Shown in pieces: positions 6,089 through 7,364 of a stretch of 7,364 nt of DNA; the first letter of the stretch is position 1; each line of letters begins with the position of its first letter. The position numbers and the translations under genes are program-made. The DNA comes from Bacteroidia bacterium. GTDB taxonomy: Bacteria; Bacteroidota; Bacteroidia; UBA8524. The notes below the pieces were generated by a model. That model saw only the letters and a program-made list of their open reading frames with translations, did not search any database and was not told the DNA's origin. The DNA is taken from positions 1 through 7,364 of the forward strand of contig JALRIQ010000251.1 in NCBI GenBank assembly GCA_023277325.1. Direction: 5' to 3'.

Positions 6089-6161
6089 GTGCTCTTTTTA
6101 TAATTTTCAGGAGTTTAGAAATCGCTGATTCACCAGCATTTCCATGCCCTTCCAAGGACTG

Positions 6162-6189
6162 CCGCGAAGGTAGGTTATATTGTTCGCGG
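6162..6189. repeat. Perfect 7-bp inverted repeat upstream of the desaturase gene
   Basis: CCGCGAA at 6162-6168 and TTCGCGG at 6183-6189 are exact reverse complements separated by 14 bases. On the plus strand the right arm runs straight into TTTTTAATTT, so the element has the form of a plus-strand intrinsic terminator. No plus-strand gene ends there. On the minus strand it would lie in the promoter or leader of the desaturase gene, where it could be an operator. Confidence 0.45.
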
Positions 6190-6342
6190 TTTTTAATTTC
6201 CCCAAGGTTTCTTAGTGATTATTTAAAGAAGATAGGGCTTTCAAAGCGTTACATTTCTCCTCACCCCTCATCGCTGTCGTCCACGGACTGTCGACCCTTG
6301 ACTTTTTGCCCTTCCCAATCTTGAGATAAACGCTAACCGTTA

Positions 6343-6390
6343 CGGGCAAAAAAAAGGCGCCAGTTGGAACCAGCGCCTCGGGCAAAAAAA
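6343..6390 (-). terminator. Strong intrinsic terminator on the minus strand, flanked by direct repeats
   Basis: AGGCGC (6355-6360) and GCGCCT (6373-6378) form a GC-rich 6-bp stem with a 12-base loop. Read on the minus strand, the stem is followed at once by eight T (complement of A 6348-6355), the classic form of a Rho-independent terminator. The plus strand has no T-run after the stem. CGGGC followed by seven or eight A occurs on both sides (6343-6355 and 6379-6390). No minus-strand gene lies upstream of it in the window, because the next gene in that direction is htpG on the other strand. Confidence 0.6.
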
Positions 6391-6466
6391 TGCAAACTTA
6401 TAAGGGGAGACACAAAGATGAAAATGACAAGCTTGCGGTCTCTCGTGGTTTTCTGTGATTTTTCCT

Positions 6467-6502
6467 TGTCAAATTGGCAGCAAAGTTTGGCTGGCATGTT
6501 TG
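6467..6502 (+). promoter_or_regulatory. Probable htpG promoter with overlapping inverted repeat
   Basis: TTG at 6474-6476 and CATGTTTG at 6495-6502 are 18 bases apart and match the Bacteroidota pattern TTG...TAnnTTTG with one mismatch, the same spacing as the promoter at 3602-3630. TGTCA-AAT-TGGCA at 6467-6479, an imperfect inverted repeat, covers the -33 element and could be a repressor or activator site. A start of transcription near 6508 would leave about 27 bases before the ATG at 6535. Confidence 0.45.
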
Positions 6503-6534
6503 CTGATACCCTAATGAAAAATTCAATCACGCAT

Positions 6535-7364
6535 ATGACGACACAAAAAGGTTCAATTCAGGTAAACACGGAAAACATATTTCCCATCATTAAAAAATTC
6601 CTGTATTCAGACCACGAGATCTTTTTACGTGAGCTGATCTCAAACGCTACAGATGCCACCACCAAATTGAAACACTTTTCTTCCATTGGTGAGTTCAAAG
6701 GAGAGTTGGGCGATTTGCGTATCGAGGTGAAAATCGACAGCAAGAAAAAAACACTCAGCATCATCGATCGCGGAGTGGGTATGACTGCCGAAGAAATTGA
6801 AAAATACATCAATCAAATTGCGTTCTCCGGAGCCGAGGAGTTTGTAGAAAAATACAAAACTGCTGGAGAGGCTGGTATGATCGGACATTTTGGTCTTGGA
6901 TTCTATTCTGCCTTTATGGTGGCCAAAAAGGTGGAGATCAATACCCTTTCTTTTAGAGATGGAGCTGTTGCTGCCAAATGGACCTGCGACGGTTCAACAG
7001 AATTCAGTATCTCGAGCTCGAAAAAAGCAGAACGCGGAACAGAAATCATCCTGCATATCGATGATGAAAACCAGGAGTTCTTGGAAGAAAGCCGCATAAA
7101 AGGACTTCTTAATAAGTATTGCCGCTTCCTGCCAATTCCTATTCAGTTTGGTACAAAAACCGAGTGGGTTGACGATACCGAAAAGAAAAAAGAGGATGGC
7201 ACTTTTGAGAAAAAATCGATTGAAGTCGACAATATCGTCAACGATGTTGCTCCACTTTGGAAAAAAGGGCCGAGTGAATTGAAGGATGAAGATTATACCT
7301 CTTTCTACCAGACCCTTTACCCAATGTCTGAAGCACCATTGTTCTGGATTCACCTAAACGTAGA
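6535..7364 (+). CDS. htpG: Chaperone protein HtpG (bacterial Hsp90), 5' part; 3' end beyond the window
   Basis: HtpG is a cytosolic ATP-driven homodimeric chaperone. The first 276 residues of about 610-630 are here, covering the N-terminal ATPase domain and the start of the middle domain. The GHKL ATP-binding motifs are in order: FLRELISNATDA (E33, N37), IIDRGVGMT (D78, G80, G82) and GMIGHFGLGFYSAFMV at 115-129. DRGVGM in place of the common DNGIGM is usual in Bacteroidota relatives. The segment after residue 236 (NDVAPLWKKGPSELKDEDY) is the start of the middle domain, ending in FWIHLNV at the window edge. I chose ATG 6535, giving MTTQKGSIQVNTENIFPIIK. An in-frame ATG at 6514 would add seven residues (MKNSITH) not typical of the family, and would leave only a few bases after the predicted transcription start. 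Nothing suggests a frameshift or truncation inside the window. Confidence 0.97.
   Translation, partial: MTTQKGSIQVNTENIFPIIKKFLYSDHEIFLRELISNATDATTKLKHFSSIGEFKGELGDLRIEVKIDSKKKTLSIIDRGVGMTAEEIEKYINQIAFSGAEEFVEKYKTAGEAGMIGHFGLGFYSAFMVAKKVEINTLSFRDGAVAAKWTCDGSTEFSISSSKKAERGTEIILHIDDENQEFLEESRIKGLLNKYCRFLPIPIQFGTKTEWVDDTEKKKEDGTFEKKSIEVDNIVNDVAPLWKKGPSELKDEDYTSFYQTLYPMSEAPLFWIHLNV

Larger units (their letters stand above)
6089..6534. other. 446-bp intergenic region between divergent desaturase and htpG
   Basis: No convincing gene lies here on either strand. Short frames that cross it have no recognisable motifs and contain the repeats themselves. It holds an inverted repeat at 6162-6189, a strong minus-strand terminator hairpin at 6343-6390, and the probable htpG promoter at 6467-6502. 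The stretch 6190-6340 has no structure I can name. The gap is long for this compact window, which leaves room for a small RNA or the remains of a lost gene. Confidence 0.6.

Noticed and set aside
6343..6390. Direct repeats around the hairpin as target duplications of a mobile element
   Set aside because: Only 23 bases lie between them, far too few for an insertion sequence, and the repeats are mostly A-runs.
6488..6503. Sigma-54 (-24/-12) promoter for htpG
   Set aside because: The GG and GC pairs are 11 bases apart, or 7 with the alternative pairing, and sigma-54 needs 10. The TTG-N18-CATGTTTG reading fits better.
6333..6530. A 65-codon minus-strand frame ending near the terminator, as a possible gene served by that terminator
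   Set aside because: Its sequence has no family resemblance, it reads straight through the terminator hairpin, and it overlaps the htpG promoter on the opposite strand.

Overview
The window looks like chromosomal DNA of a Bacteroidota bacterium, but it cannot be placed at genus level. The evidence is the style of the proteins (the HtpG, HD-domain and hybrid-kinase receiver sequences), start codons preceded by A/T-rich sequence with no clear Shine-Dalgarno, a signal peptide ending in FAQ, and at least one good match to the Bacteroidota promoter pattern TTG-N18-TAnnTTTG. No tRNA, rRNA, CRISPR array, insertion sequence or phage gene was seen.

Layout. Positions 1-439 (+) hold the 3' fragment of an ornithine aminotransferase gene. 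It is joined, out of frame, to the lysine-rich tail of an unidentified protein. Positions 600-1181 (-) encode an HD-domain phosphohydrolase and 1326-2567 (-) imidazolonepropionase (hutI). Divergent from hutI is a gamma-class carbonic anhydrase-like hexapeptide protein at 2631-3140 (+). It converges, with two bases between the stop codons, on an ArsC/YfgD-type thioredoxin-fold protein at 3143-3484 (-). Positions 3602-4445 hold a small ORF behind a strong promoter match, then two broken genes: a receiver domain from a response regulator or hybrid kinase on the minus strand, and the last part of an MFS transporter on the plus strand. Positions 4517-5038 (-) encode an exported WG-repeat-like protein and 5111-6088 (-) a soluble di-iron acyl-ACP desaturase. 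A 446-bp intergenic region follows, with two inverted repeats (one a strong minus-strand terminator) and the htpG promoter. The 5' 276 codons of htpG (+) fill the rest and run off the end.

How the genes relate. The intact genes are mostly single-gene housekeeping or metabolic units: histidine catabolism, CO2/bicarbonate or metal-dependent hydration, arsenate-reductase-fold redox chemistry, oxygen-dependent unsaturated fatty acid synthesis and protein folding. They do not form one pathway or operon.

I found no convincing new multi-gene system. The most noteworthy feature is gene decay. The receiver and MFS remnants are oriented divergently and both lack their 5' ends, meeting at a single junction near 4086-4097. 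That is what one deletion between two divergent genes would leave. A second truncated-gene junction lies near 115-130. Other points worth checking are a possibly leaderless small ORF, a terminator with no visible gene to terminate, and an inverted repeat over the htpG promoter.
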